DNA of 64,000 nucleotides. Origin: DDH964 sp963763205 (lineage in GTDB: Bacteria > Desulfobacterota > Desulfuromonadia > Desulfuromonadales > DDH964). The translations under genes were made by a program, and so were the position numbers. The stretch lies in NCBI GenBank assembly GCA_963763205.1, contig CAVXNQ010000003.1, positions 1 through 64,000 on the forward strand. The letters are read 5' to 3'. Below, in pieces: positions 37,100 through 47,147 of the stretch (the first letter of the stretch is position 1; each line of letters begins with the position of its first letter). Under the pieces are notes generated by a model. The model worked only from the letters and a program-made list of their open reading frames with translations. It was not told the origin of the DNA and made no database searches.

Positions 37100-37239
37100 C
37101 GCACGCTCCTCCTCTGCCGCAGTTTTTTAGAGAAGTCAAATTAGCACAAAATTTTCTTCGTGTGTCATCTTTTTGCTCTGCGGTGGCGGGGAGGGGGCCA
37201 TGCCTTGTCAATAACTGACCATTGGAGTAACATATAGTT

Positions 37240-37320
37240 AAGCGGTAACCAGAACATACTTGCTCACAACCCGCTTACTTTGACGCGCTGGAGATCCCTC
37301 CTGGCCAGCGCGTCTTTTTT
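37240..37320 (+). ncRNA. Candidate small RNA with rho-independent terminator
   Basis: A perfect 10-bp stem, GACGCGCTGG (37282-37291) with CCAGCGCGTC (37305-37314), is followed by a T-run to 37320. The T-run lies on the plus strand, but both flanking genes are on the minus strand, so no known gene ends here. An AT-rich stretch with TATAGT (37233-37238) lies just upstream. A transcript of about 75-80 nt is implied. Confidence 0.4.
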
Positions 37321-37340
37321 GCCCCCTCGATTGGGCGGCC

Positions 37341-38249
37341 TCAACCTCGGCGAAGATGGAAGAGGTTGAGCCCTTTCTCCGCATCCCGTTCCGGGAAATC
37401 CTCTCCGGCGGTCCATCGCCCCAGCAACTCCCCCTGAGGAAAATGGCGGGTCAGCGCTCCGGCCAGAAAGCCGCCGCCCAGTTCCGGCGTGCTGACCGCG
37501 ACGACGACTTCCCCGTCCGGGGCCAGCAGTTGGTCCAGCCGGCCGAGGATTTTCGGCCAGTCGCGGGACGCCTGGAAGCTGCGCCCCTGGTTTCCGGGGG
37601 GATCGACGACGATCAGCTCATAGGGACCGTGGCGCCGCAGCTGGCCGAAGGACTTGAACAGGTCGTGGGCCAGAAACCGCGCCCGGCGCAGATCGAGGCC
37701 GTTCAGTTCGTGATTGAGGCGACCGATCTCAAGGGAAGGACGGTGCATGTCGAGATTGATCACTTCTTCGGCGCCCCCGGCCAGGGCGGCGACGGAAAAC
37801 CCGCAGGTGTAGGCGAAGAGATTGAGTACCCGGCGACCGGAGGATATCTCCCGCACCAGCTGCCGGCCGACCGCCATGTCCGGAAAGAAGCCGAGATTCT
37901 GGGCCTTGCCCGGGTGCAGGCGGAACCGCAGTCCTGCTTCGAGCGCATCGAGCGGCTCGGGGACCTCTCCCCACAGGCAAAAGCTGGGGCTTGCCGGACG
38001 GCAGCGGTACTGAACCAGCAGGCAATGGGCCCGATCCCGGGCCCGTTGCCGCAGGCCGAGTGCGAGTTTTTCGAGCCAGTCCGGATCGGGTTCGCGATAG
38101 AGGATCAACAGCAGCAGTGGCGGGTACCAGTCGAGGGTGACGAAATCGAACCCCGGAAAGCACTGTCCCCGGCCGTGAAGAATGCGCCTCGCCTCGCCTG
38201 CGGAGGCATCGAGAACCGTTGCGGTGCGGCGGAAAATGAAGTCGAGCAT
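37341..38249 (-). CDS. Class I SAM-dependent rRNA methyltransferase (RlmI/RlmK-like)
   Basis: A 302-residue protein. The SAM-binding motif is 'VLNLFAYTCGFSVAALAGGA', followed by 'VINLDMHRPSLE' and the catalytic-region motif 'VVDPPGNQGRSF'. These match the RlmI/RlmK group of 23S rRNA methyltransferases. No PUA domain is evident at the N-terminus. The start at 38249 is ATG and opens the conserved region. The target nucleotide is unknown. Confidence 0.85.
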   Translation of the reverse strand: MLDFIFRRTATVLDASAGEARRILHGRGQCFPGFDFVTLDWYPPLLLLILYREPDPDWLEKLALGLRQRARDRAHCLLVQYRCRPASPSFCLWGEVPEPLDALEAGLRFRLHPGKAQNLGFFPDMAVGRQLVREISSGRRVLNLFAYTCGFSVAALAGGAEEVINLDMHRPSLEIGRLNHELNGLDLRRARFLAHDLFKSFGQLRRHGPYELIVVDPPGNQGRSFQASRDWPKILGRLDQLLAPDGEVVVAVSTPELGGGFLAGALTRHFPQGELLGRWTAGEDFPERDAEKGLNLFHLRRG

Positions 38250-38364
38250 GAGAAATCCCGGGTCGGAAAGAATCGATCCGGCAGGATAGCCCATCGACGG
38301 ACTTGAGCTCAAGGTCCATCAGGCAAAGAGGACAATTCCTTCACCTATCGAGGAGTTGGCAAGC

Positions 38365-38392
38365 TTGAAGGGGGCTGTATGGCGGCTATAAT
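38365..38392 (+). promoter_or_regulatory. Sigma-70 promoter
   Basis: TTGAAG (38365-38370) and TATAAT (38387-38392) are spaced by 16 bp. It drives the hypothetical gene that starts at 38456. Confidence 0.65.
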
Positions 38393-38455
38393 GGAGGCAG
38401 GTGCCGGAACGTCAGCTGCTGTCTGCAACCACACCGCAAGAAAGGGGGCCGGAGA

Positions 38456-38821
38456 ATGAAAGCCAGTGAAATTATACGAGAAATTCGTAAAAACAAAGTC
38501 GACGAGAAAAGCTTCATCAAATGGTGGCGCAAGGAGAACGACTTTGTCGATTACGAGCTGGTGGAGACGTTTGTTGCGACCACCCAACCCAACCAGGAAT
38601 TTGGCGGGTACGAGATCCTCGATCTGCAGCGAATGTGGGAAACGCTCAAACATACCACTGCCGAGCACGTGACCCGGGAAAAACGGGGCCAGAAAGAGGT
38701 CATTGTCTGGCGCCATCGAGCCCATGACGGAACCGAAAAGACCGACGTCTGCACTTTCACGCCGCAGAGCGTGATGACCATTTTCGATGCGGAAACCCGT
38801 GGCAACGTGATCGAACCCTGA
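38456..38821 (+). CDS. Hypothetical protein, 121 residues
   Basis: A soluble, charged protein with no Cys cluster, signal peptide or membrane helix that I recognise. The N-terminus is helical and basic; the C-terminal half is beta-rich ('EVIVWRHRAHDGTEKTDVC'). It has a good promoter and a GGGGCCGGAG site before the ATG. No family is recognised. It converges on a small zinc-ribbon gene. Confidence 0.6.
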   Translation: MKASEIIREIRKNKVDEKSFIKWWRKENDFVDYELVETFVATTQPNQEFGGYEILDLQRMWETLKHTTAEHVTREKRGQKEVIVWRHRAHDGTEKTDVCTFTPQSVMTIFDAETRGNVIEP

Positions 38822-38854
38822 TCCCGGTTCGGCGCTGGGCGGGGCGGGACAGGA

Positions 38855-39034
38855 TCAGAAGGGTTTTGGATTGCAGACGTTTTCTGCGCGGTTGACACGG
38901 ATGCCGCAGTTTGCGCAGACGAATTTGGGATCGGAAAAGAGTTTGGCAAGCTCCGGACTGATCTTCTTCCCCTTGAGGGAGCACATGTGCAGCGTAGAGT
39001 GCTCGTCGGGTTTGCGGCAGCCTTTTTTGGCCAT
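38855..39034 (-). CDS. 59-residue Cys-rich zinc-ribbon protein
   Basis: Starts at ATG 39034 after AGGGAGG (minus strand). The product begins 'MAKKGCRKPDEHSTLHMCSL' and has a later CANC pair and a final Cys near the C-terminus. The Cys spacing fits a small zinc-binding ribbon. No family is assigned. It is convergent with the 38456 gene. Confidence 0.65.
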   Translation of the reverse strand: MAKKGCRKPDEHSTLHMCSLKGKKISPELAKLFSDPKFVCANCGIRVNRAENVCNPKPF

Positions 39035-39377
39035 AATCCAACCTCCCTATGGTTTCAGCTGAACCATTGATATACTGAATAATGTAATGGTTGCCGGGAT
39101 GAAGTCAACGCCGCGCCGGGGGCAGGACTTTCCGGGTTGCGGCATTCCTGGGGTTACTTATCACGCGGGCAAGCATGGACCTTGACGGAAAATGATTGTG
39201 GATCGGGGCGCGCCGGATCGCTCGCCGCCGCCGGCCGCACGCCTAGTTGTCCCTCTTGTGGTAACCGGTCGAAGCCGGCTCCCCCTGCCGCCCGGAGGGC
39301 TGCAAACATCTGGACGTCTTTAATTTTAATCCGTTGACTGGGGCAGGGAGAATGCGCCAGGTTTTCCAGGACCAGAA
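39035..39377. other. Intergenic, no gene seen
   Basis: This 343-bp stretch holds no supported frame on either strand. The first 60 bp are AT-rich and probably carry the promoter of the leftward zinc-ribbon gene. No convincing hairpin or promoter could be placed in the remainder. Confidence 0.5.
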
Positions 39378-39563
39378 ATGAGGGAGGCCATGCAAGTCGC
39401 GAGAACCGCACCAAGGGTGTTGCTGACAGAGGGCTGGAAAAAGGACCTCGCCCTGGCCCTGAAATCTCTCGGTCTGGTCGACGAGCGCTATACCGGCAGA
39501 ATCGTTCTCACCATCAGCCGGGGGACGATTGCCGAGGTGGAGCGAAGTGAACGGCTGAGGTAA
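39378..39563 (+). CDS. Small DUF2292/YezD-like protein, first copy
   Basis: A 61-residue protein. The C-terminal pattern 'YTGRIVLTISRGTIAEVERS' (small beta unit, then Glu/Arg-rich end) resembles YezD (DUF2292). A second, related copy lies 113 bp downstream. Start at 39378 (AGGA 6 bp upstream) or at the ATG 4 codons later. Function unknown; YezD genes often accompany sulfur-assimilation genes, which are not seen here. Confidence 0.6.
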   Translation: MREAMQVARTAPRVLLTEGWKKDLALALKSLGLVDERYTGRIVLTISRGTIAEVERSERLR

Positions 39564-39622
39564 TCTTCGCAGAGACGATTTACTCGCGGTTAGGTTTCCA
39601 ACTCATGGCGAGAACTGGAAGG

Positions 39623-39664
39623 GCCCGCGCCAAATCCCAGCAGGGTTGGTGCGGGCTTTTTTTT
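39623..39664 (+). terminator. Terminator between the two YezD-like genes
   Basis: GCCCGCGCCAA (39623-39633) pairs with TTGGTGCGGGC (39646-39656) with one bulge, followed by eight T residues. The ribosome site of the second gene begins right after the T-run, so it may also act as an attenuator for that gene. Confidence 0.85.
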
Positions 39665-39675
39665 GGAGGGGAGCC

Positions 39676-39831
39676 ATGGAAAACTCCGACTGGAGAGACG
39701 AACTGCTCAAGGTGCTGCGCGAGACGGGCTTGATTCAGGACGGCTACAGCGGCCGGGTGGTGATCAACATCAACCAGGGTGGGGTCACCGAAGTGGAAAA
39801 AGTGGAAAAAGTAGAGGTCGATCGGAAATGA
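39676..39831 (+). CDS. Small DUF2292/YezD-like protein, second copy
   Basis: A 51-residue protein from ATG 39676, after GGAGGGGAG. It shares the layout of the first copy ('YSGRVVININQGGVTEVEKV') and ends in an acidic/basic EKVEK repeat. The two appear to be tandem paralogues. The start here sits only 12 bp after a terminator T-run. Confidence 0.62.
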   Translation: MENSDWRDELLKVLRETGLIQDGYSGRVVININQGGVTEVEKVEKVEVDRK

Positions 39832-39902
39832 CCCGGCTCCAGAAGAACGAGTGAGTCATCGCCTGTAATTGTGGTTGCCAGGCCTGGGGGAGGGGGATCA
39901 GC

Positions 39903-40169
39903 GTGGCTGATGAGCCGGAGAGAAAGGATGGGAAGCCTCTGCAGGTGGACGTTGACGACCGGGTCAGGGACCTGGCGATCCACTGCCGGAAGGCACAATG
40001 TTGCCTGCGGGGAGAAGCGGTTTGCAGCGTGGTCGACTGTGTCGCCGAAAAAGTCTTCTTCGTCGAGGGGGAGGTCCGCCGGCACTGCAGTTACCGGATG
40101 GGTTTCGGGATGGGGTATTGCTGCAACTGCCCGGTGCGTCAGGAACTGTTCAGCAAACACAAGATCTGA
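39903..40169 (+). CDS. Cys-rich hypothetical protein
   Basis: An 88-residue protein from GTG 39903 with nine Cys: C-x4-CC-x6-C-x4-C in the first half and C-x10-CC-x-C in the second. This suggests an iron-sulfur or zinc site. No family is recognised. It converges on hypE, so a link to the hydrogenase genes is only positional. Confidence 0.55.
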   Translation: MADEPERKDGKPLQVDVDDRVRDLAIHCRKAQCCLRGEAVCSVVDCVAEKVFFVEGEVRRHCSYRMGFGMGYCCNCPVRQELFSKHKI

Positions 40170-40202
40170 CCGCCACGGGCAGGAAATGGCCGCGCGGGCA
40201 TC

Positions 40203-41216
40203 TCAGCAGATGCGCGGCAGCTGTTCGCCGGCGAGCATTTCAATGGTCCGGCGGCCGCCGATGGCGGTATTCAGGAAGACCCGTCCCGAGCCGGTGGCGG
40301 TGACCTCGCCGATGATCGCCGCCTGATGCCCTTCGGCATGGCGGCGCATGACTGCCAGGGCCGTCTCGGCCTGGCCGGGGTCGACCAGCGCCAGCAGCTT
40401 TCCCTCGTTGGCGACGTAGAGCGGATCGAGGCCGAGGATGGCGCAGGCGCCAGCGACCCCGGCAGCGACCGGAAGGGCGTCCTCCTGCAGGGTGATCTCG
40501 ACCTGCGACTGCCGGGCGATCTCCTTCAGGGTGGTGGCGACGCCGCCGCGCGTGGGATCGCGCAGGGCATGGACGTCGTCGCCGAGGGTCGCCAGCAGGT
40601 CGGCGACCAGCACGCCCAGGGCCGCGCTGTCGCTGCGGATGTCGCTGGCAAGCTCCAGCCCCTCGCGGCTGGCGAGCACCGCCATGCCGTGGTCGCCGAT
40701 GGTGCCGTTGATCAGCACCTTGTCGCCGGTCCGGGCGCCGCGGCCGGAGATCTCGGGGCCGTGGTCAAAGACCCCGATCCCTGCCGTATTGATGAAGATC
40801 TTATCCCCTTTGCCGCGGGGCACCACCTTGGTGTCGCCGGTAACGATGCGCACCCCGGCGTGATCGGCGGCGGCGCGCATCGCTTCCAGGATGCGCCGCA
40901 GATCGTCGATCGCCAGCCCCTCCTCGAGGATCAGCCCCACCGACAGCGCCAGCGGCCGCGCCCCGGTCATCGCCAGGTCGTTGACCGTGCCGTTGACCGC
41001 CAGGTCGCCGATGTTGCCGCCGGGAAAGAAGATCGGGTCGACCACGTAGGAGTCGGTGGTGAAGGCCAGCCGCCCGCCGCCGGTGTCGAGCACCGCCGCG
41101 TCGTTCTGGTCGCGCGGCCCGATCCCGGAGAGGATCGGCGTGATCAGCTCGTCGAGAAGCTGATGGCTGAGCCGCCCGCCGCTGCCATGGCCTAAAAGGA
41201 TGATGTCGGATTTCAC
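40203..41216 (-). CDS. hypE: Hydrogenase maturation protein HypE
   Basis: A 337-residue, intact protein of the PurM/ThiL-like fold, with 'GHGSGGRLSHQLLDELI' and 'DPTRGGVATTLKEIA'. It ends in PRIC, the conserved C-terminal Cys that receives the carbamoyl group from HypF and dehydrates it to a thiocyanate. This provides the CN ligand of the [NiFe] site. HypF is not in this window. It lies downstream of hypA-B-C-D on the same strand. Confidence 0.97.
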   Translation of the reverse strand: MKSDIILLGHGSGGRLSHQLLDELITPILSGIGPRDQNDAAVLDTGGGRLAFTTDSYVVDPIFFPGGNIGDLAVNGTVNDLAMTGARPLALSVGLILEEGLAIDDLRRILEAMRAAADHAGVRIVTGDTKVVPRGKGDKIFINTAGIGVFDHGPEISGRGARTGDKVLINGTIGDHGMAVLASREGLELASDIRSDSAALGVLVADLLATLGDDVHALRDPTRGGVATTLKEIARQSQVEITLQEDALPVAAGVAGACAILGLDPLYVANEGKLLALVDPGQAETALAVMRRHAEGHQAAIIGEVTATGSGRVFLNTAIGGRRTIEMLAGEQLPRIC

Positions 41217-41233
41217 GAGGAACTCCCAGGGAG

Positions 41234-41304
41234 CCGTTTTGAGTTTTAAGTTTTGAGTTTTAAGTTGTTCAGGACCTTAACCCAAAACTTAAAACTCAAA
41301 ACGG
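41234..41304. repeat. Perfect inverted repeat made of heptad units
   Basis: Perfect 21-bp arms at 41234-41254 and 41284-41304 are built from alternating 7-bp units TTTTGAG and TTTTAAG. The hairpin lies between hypE and the duplicated hypD tail. Confidence 0.92.
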
Positions 41305-41325
41305 ATTGTGAGTGGTTACGATCCA

Positions 41326-41547
41326 TATTTGTATTCGGCCGCGCAGGTCCCCTCGCAGGATTGCTCCCATTGGGTATTCAAGGTGAGGGGGCGACAAGGC
41401 GGCTCAAAAGGCCTCAGATGCTAGGCGCCTGAAGGCCGGGAAGCGAGGCGTAGCGGAGCTACGTCGCAGCGCCGTGGCCGAAGGCAACAACGCAGATGAG
41501 GTCTTTTCAGCCGCCGTATTTGTATTCGGCCGCGCAGGTCCCCTCGC
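41326..41547. repeat. Palindromic repeat element flanked by a 31-bp direct repeat copied from the hypD end
   Basis: The same 31 bp occur at 41326-41356 and 41517-41547, encoding the HypD C-terminus on the minus strand. Between them lies an element (about 41399-41515) with imperfect inverted ends: 20 of the first 24 positions match when GGCGGCT...TGC is compared with its partner. It has a palindromic core around GCGTAG/CTACG. No coding frame is present in it. The arrangement looks like insertion of a MITE-like element with duplication of flanking sequence. Confidence 0.8.
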
Positions 41548-42604
41548 TCGACACCATGCAGGCGCCGACCGGGTCTTCCGGGGTGCAGCCGCTGCCGAAG
41601 AGCGGGCACTGGCGCGGAGTGACCTTCCCCTTGAGGATCTCGCCGCAGAGGCAGCCACCCTGCTCGCGGGACTCCTCCACTTCCACCGGCAGGCGCCGCG
41701 CGGCGTCGAAGCCGGCGAACTCGTGGCGGATCGCCAGGCCCGAGTCGGGAATGACGCCGATCCCCCGCCAGCGCGCGTCGCAGGGTTCGAAAACCCGCGC
41801 GAGGATCTCCTGTGCCTTGCGGTTTCCTTCTGCCTTGACGATCCGGCTGTACTGGATCTCCACCTTGGCCTCTCCGGCCAGTACCTGGCGGGCGAGCATC
41901 GTCACCCCCTGCAGCACATCGAGGGGTTCGAAGCCGGTGACGACGCAGGGGACGTGGTGATCGCGGGCCAGGGGGCGTATAGGCGTCGGCGCCGATAATC
42001 GCCGAGACGTGGGCCGGGCAGAGGTAGCCGTCGACCTGCAGCTCGGGGTCGTCGGCGAGGATCGCCATCGGCCCGGGGATCGTCTTGTGGGCGGTCAGGA
42101 CCGAGAAGTTGGTCACTCCCAGGCGCTGCGCCTCGAGGATCGCGCCGGCGATGGTCGGCGTGGTGGTCTCGAAGCCGACGCCGAGGAAAACCACTTCCGC
42201 TCTGCGGATGCTTCTGCGCCAGCGCCACGGCGTCGAGGGGGGAGTAGACGATCCGCACGTCCGCTCCTTGCGCCTTCTCGCGCTGCAGGCTGCTGGTCGA
42301 GCCGGGAACCCGCACCATGTCGCCGAAGGTGGCGACGATGGTGCCGGGACGGCGCGCCAGGGCGACGGCGTGGTCGACATAGTCGATGGGGGTGACGCAG
42401 ACCGGGCAGCCGGGGCCGGAGATCAGGCGGATGTTCGCGGGGAGCAGGGCGCGGATGCCATGCTGGTAGATGGCCATGGTGTGAGTGCCGCAGACCTCCA
42501 TGAAGGTCATGGTCCGGGTTGTCCCGGCGACGATCTCGGCGCAGGGCGGCGACCAGTTTCCGGGCCACGGCGGGATCGCGGAATTCGCGGGTGTAGGCGC
42601 TCAT
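41507..42604 (-). CDS. hypD: Hydrogenase maturation protein HypD, three frame breaks
   Basis: Conserved segments appear in three frames: 'MEVCGTHTMAIYQHGIRALL', 'ISGPGCPVCVTP', 'VFLGVGFETTTPTIA', and the C-terminal 'QCPLFGSGCTPEDPVGACMV' with the iron-sulfur Cys. HypD is the scaffold that holds the Fe(CN)2CO unit with HypC. Frame breaks lie near 42535, 42208 and 41975. The final two Gly codons and the stop come from the inserted repeat element; the displaced original tail (ending YKYGS, then TAA) survives at 41326. The start overlaps the hypC stop (ATGA). Confidence 0.9.
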
Positions 42605-42832
42605 TCGGGCAGCACCCCGTCGGCCAGCAGCTGCGCGGAAAAGGCGCAGGGTCTCTGCGGCGTCCGCCTCGTCGAGCTTCTCGATGGCGAAGCCGGCGTG
42701 GATCAGCACGAAGTCACCGACCCCGACGTTCTCGACCATCATCAGGCTCGCCTGGCGCTGGACGCCGTCGATCTCGCAGAGGGCGGTCTCCCCCTCGATG
42801 TTCATGACCCGCATGGGGACGCCAAGGCACAT
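42601..42832 (-). CDS. hypC: Hydrogenase maturation chaperone HypC, one frame break
   Basis: The N-terminus is 'MCLGVPMRVMNIEG', with the essential Cys2 that binds the Fe ligand unit and the hydrogenase precursor. The protein is about 76 residues long, standard for HypC. An extra base near 42635 breaks the frame close to the C-terminus; correcting it gives an end 'LLADGVLPE' and a stop that overlaps the hypD start. It works with HypD in the cytoplasm. Confidence 0.93.
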
Positions 42833-42870
42833 GGGCTGCTCCGCAGTGGCTCGAGGCGCGTGGCCCGAGG

Positions 42871-43654
42871 CTAGAGGCTGGAGGGCTGGGGGCTGGAGGG
42901 CTTCTTTTTGGTCGCGACCCCGCTGCGCAACCAGGCGTACCAGGCCTCCATCCCTTCTCCGCTCTGGCAGGAGAGTTCGAGGATTTCGATGCTCGGGTTG
43001 ACCTGGCGGGCGAAGGTCTTGCACTTTTCGAGATCGAAGCGCAGATGCGGGAGGAGGTCGATCTTGTTGATCAGCAGCAGGTCCGCGGCGCGGAACATGT
43101 GCGGGTACTTGAGGGGCTTGTCCTCCCCCTCGGTGACCGAGAGGACCGCCACTTTGTGGTCTTCGCCGAGGTCGAAGGAGGCGGGGCAGACCAGGTTGCC
43201 GACGTTCTCGATCATCAGGATGTCGGTCGCCGCCAGGTCGAACGCATCGACCCCGTGGCCGACCATGTGCGCGTCGAGGTGGCAGCCGGCGCCGGTGTTG
43301 ATCTGCTTGACCGGCACGCCGGTGGCGGCAATGCGCTCGGCGTCGTTGGCGGTCTGCTGATCCCCTTCCAGGACCGCGAAGCTCAGCTCCTTCCTCCAGG
43401 TCGGCCAGGGTCCGCTCGAGGATCGAGGTCTTGCCCGAGCCGGGGGAGCTGACCAGGTTCAGCACCAGCAGCCGGAAGGCTGAGAAGCGGCCGCGGTTGC
43501 GCTCCGCCAGCCGGTCGTTCTTGGCCAGCAGGCTCTCCTCCACGCGGAGGGTGCGCGGCAGGGGGGCATGCCCGTGGTGATGATCGTGGTCATGGTCATG
43601 GTCGTGGTCGTGGTGATGCGGGTCGGCCGGCGAGCAGCCACAGTCGGTGCACAT
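42871..43654 (-). CDS. hypB: Hydrogenase nickel incorporation GTPase HypB, one frame break
   Basis: The N-terminus has the high-affinity nickel motif 'MCTDCGCS', then a His/Asp-rich stretch with about 11 His, suited to nickel storage. The G1 loop is 'SSPGSGKTS' and the later G-domain motif 'LLINKIDLLPHL' supplies NKxD. The metal-binding segment is 'NTGAGCHLDAHMV'. It delivers nickel to the hydrogenase large subunit with HypA. A one-base insertion near 43393 breaks the frame after 'LADLEE'. Confidence 0.94.
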
Positions 43655-43657
43655 AGG

Positions 43658-44000
43658 TCAGTCGATCTCCATTTCCCGGATTTGCAGTTCCTCACCCTGC
43701 AGGCGCTCCAGAGTGAAGGCGCCGCAGGCGGGACAGGCAAAAGTGTACTGATCGACCGGGTTTTCGGCGCCGCAGCCGGAGCAGCGGGCCTTGCCCGGAA
43801 TCGCTTCGATGATCAACTCGGCATCCTCGAGCAGGGTCCCCTGCGCGGCAGGCCTCGAAGCAGAAGGCCACCGAGTCGGCAACCACGCCGGCGAGTTCGC
43901 CGATCTCCACCGTCACGCTGCGCACCCGGGTCGCCCCCTGTTCGAGGGCCGTACGAACGGCGATGTCGACGATGCTCTGGGTGATGCCGAGTTCGTGCAT
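43658..44000 (-). CDS. hypA: Hydrogenase nickel insertion protein HypA, one frame break
   Basis: The N-terminus is 'MHELGITQSIVD', with the nickel-binding His2. The C-terminal zinc site is 'CSGCGAENPVDQYTFACPAC'. About 114 residues, the family length. A one-base insertion near 43853 splits the two halves into neighbouring frames. It partners HypB. It is the first gene of the hypABCD(E) operon, 3 bp before hypB. Confidence 0.94.
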
Positions 44001-44042
44001 TATGGCAGTCTCCCGGGAGGCGGCAAGGGAACGGCGAATTTC

Positions 44043-44071
44043 ACTATAGGGACATTTGCCCGGAAAAACAA
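44043..44071 (-). promoter_or_regulatory. hypA promoter and CCGTATACGG palindrome region
   Basis: On the minus strand TTGTTT (44071-44066) and TATAGT (44048-44043) are separated by 17 bp, a sigma-70-like promoter reading into hypA. Just upstream, at 44091-44100, lies the perfect palindrome CCGTATACGG, whose octamer CCGTATAC recurs twice before hybL. Confidence 0.55.
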
Positions 44072-44219
44072 GACTTCCGGGCCCCGGTTGCCGTATACGG
44101 TTCGCCGCCGATTTCGGGCGCCTGGAAGGGGCCCGATAACCCGCAAAGGAGATTGCCGACGGGGCGGAGTGTTTGCTATGGTGTGGGGCACCGACCAACC
44201 CGGGAGAGGACCCACGGCC

Positions 44220-45579
<1,360 letters not shown>

Positions 45580-45608
45580 GCACTGCACGACCGTCACTGC
45601 AGGATAAA

Positions 45609-45642
45609 AAAACCCCGCGTCCGGACCCGGACGCGGGGTTTT
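45609..45642. terminator. Bidirectional terminator
   Basis: AAAACCCCGCGTCCGG pairs with CCGGACGCGGGGTTTT between the convergent response-regulator and carrier genes. A-rich and T-rich flanks make it work in both directions. Confidence 0.93.
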
Positions 45643-45665
45643 CGCGCTTTGCCGGCCGACCGCCC

Positions 45666-46991
45666 TCAGAGAACCATGTGGGCAAGCCCGTAGCCGAGCA
45701 GGCAGGCGGTGACCACCCCGACCAGGCCGGGGGCCATGAAGCTGTGGTTGAAATACCACTTGCCGATTTTGGTCGTGCCGGTGACGTCGAAGTTGACGGT
45801 GGCGATATCGGAGGGGTAGTTGGGGATGAAGAAGTAGCCGTAGCTGGAGGGCATGAGCCCGATCAGCAGCGCCGGCGGCAGGCCGAGGGCGAGGCCGACC
45901 GGCAGCATCATCCGGCAGGTGGCCGCCTGGCTGTTGATGACCACCGAGACGGCGAACATGGCGAAGGCGAAGCTCCAGGGGTACTGGGTGACCATCTCGG
46001 TGATCCCGGCCTTGAAGCTCGGCATGGCGAACTTGAAGTAGGTGTCGCTCATCCAGGCGATGCCGAAGATGGCGATGGCCGCGACCATTCCCGACTTGAA
46101 GACCACCCCGTCGGGGACCTTGGCCGAATGGGTCCTGGTCGCAAAGAGGATGATGCCGCCAAACGCGAGCATCAGCATCTGGATGATCACACTCATCTTG
46201 ATCGCTTTCTCGCCGACATGCAGGGTGCGCAGTTCGGGGATCATGGCGACCGCCACGATCACCACCAGGGCGAGCAGAAAGAGGATGACGGAATTGCGCG
46301 CGGCGGCGGGGAGCGCTTCGCCGAGGGTGGTGGCGGTGGTGTTCTTGATCTTCTCGGCCCACAGCGGGTCGTTCTGGCGGCGCCGGAATTCCGGATCGTC
46401 GTGCAATTCGACGCCGCGGCGCATGCTGTAGAGGGCCATGCCGAGGGTGCCGGCCAGGGTCGCCGGGACAGTGACGGCGAGGATCGACATCAGCGAGAGG
46501 CCGTCGGAAACCCCTGCCAACTGGGAGAGATAGTAGACCACCGCCGCCGAGATGGGGCTGGCGGTGATGCCGAGCTGGGAGGCGACGGAGGCCGCGGCCA
46601 TCGGCCGTTCCGGGCGGATGCCGTTTTTCAGGGCGACGTCGCCGATGATCGGCATGATCGAGTAGACGGCGTGGCCGGTGCCGAGCAGGAAGGTCATGGT
46701 GTAGGTGCACAAGGGACCGATCACCGTGACCAGCTTGGGGCGCGAGCGGAGCAGCCGCTCGGCGATCTGCAGCATGTACTTGAGTCCGCCGGCCGCCTCG
46801 AGGATGGCGGCGCAGGTGACCACCGCCATGATGATCAGCATCACTTCAATGGGCGGGGAGCTGGGGGGCATCTTGAAGATGAAGACCTCCACCGCCAGGC
46901 CGATGCCGGAGATGGCGCCGAGGCCGATGCCGCCGTAGCGGCTGCCGAGGTAGAGCATCAGCAGCAGGAACAGGAACTGGATGTAGAGCAT
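45666..46991 (-). CDS. Anaerobic C4-dicarboxylate transporter (DcuA/DcuB-like)
   Basis: A 441-residue membrane protein with about 10-12 helices, unbroken. Dcu-family segments include 'TYTMTFLLGTGHAVYSIMPI', 'ASQLGITASPISAAVV' and 'NSQAATCRMMLPVGLALGLP'. It exchanges fumarate for succinate, or takes up aspartate or malate, in anaerobic respiration. It sits beside a DcuSR/CitAB-like two-component system and the Hyb hydrogenase, which fits hydrogen-dependent fumarate respiration. Confidence 0.94.
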   Translation of the reverse strand: MLYIQFLFLLLMLYLGSRYGGIGLGAISGIGLAVEVFIFKMPPSSPPIEVMLIIMAVVTCAAILEAAGGLKYMLQIAERLLRSRPKLVTVIGPLCTYTMTFLLGTGHAVYSIMPIIGDVALKNGIRPERPMAAASVASQLGITASPISAAVVYYLSQLAGVSDGLSLMSILAVTVPATLAGTLGMALYSMRRGVELHDDPEFRRRQNDPLWAEKIKNTTATTLGEALPAAARNSVILFLLALVVIVAVAMIPELRTLHVGEKAIKMSVIIQMLMLAFGGIILFATRTHSAKVPDGVVFKSGMVAAIAIFGIAWMSDTYFKFAMPSFKAGITEMVTQYPWSFAFAMFAVSVVINSQAATCRMMLPVGLALGLPPALLIGLMPSSYGYFFIPNYPSDIATVNFDVTGTTKIGKWYFNHSFMAPGLVGVVTACLLGYGLAHMVL

Positions 46992-47147
46992 GATCGCCTC
47001 CTTGGGCTGGGGTTGTCGACGGCGCTCGGAAGGGGGGGCACCTGCCGTCGATTCCAGCCTAGAGGCATCGGGGAGTGGTGTAAATATTGGGAAATTTTAA
47101 AATAATTTGTATCTTGCGGATATTGCGTACATTCTGTTCACGGCGGT

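Noticed and set aside
41357..41516. Possible insertion sequence with transposase
   Set aside because: The element is about 120-160 bp and has no coding frame for a transposase; it is a non-autonomous repeat at most.
41507..44000. Programmed ribosomal frameshifting in hypA-hypD
   Set aside because: The breaks occur at different places without slippery heptamers or downstream pseudoknot signals, and homologues are single-frame; consensus errors explain them better.
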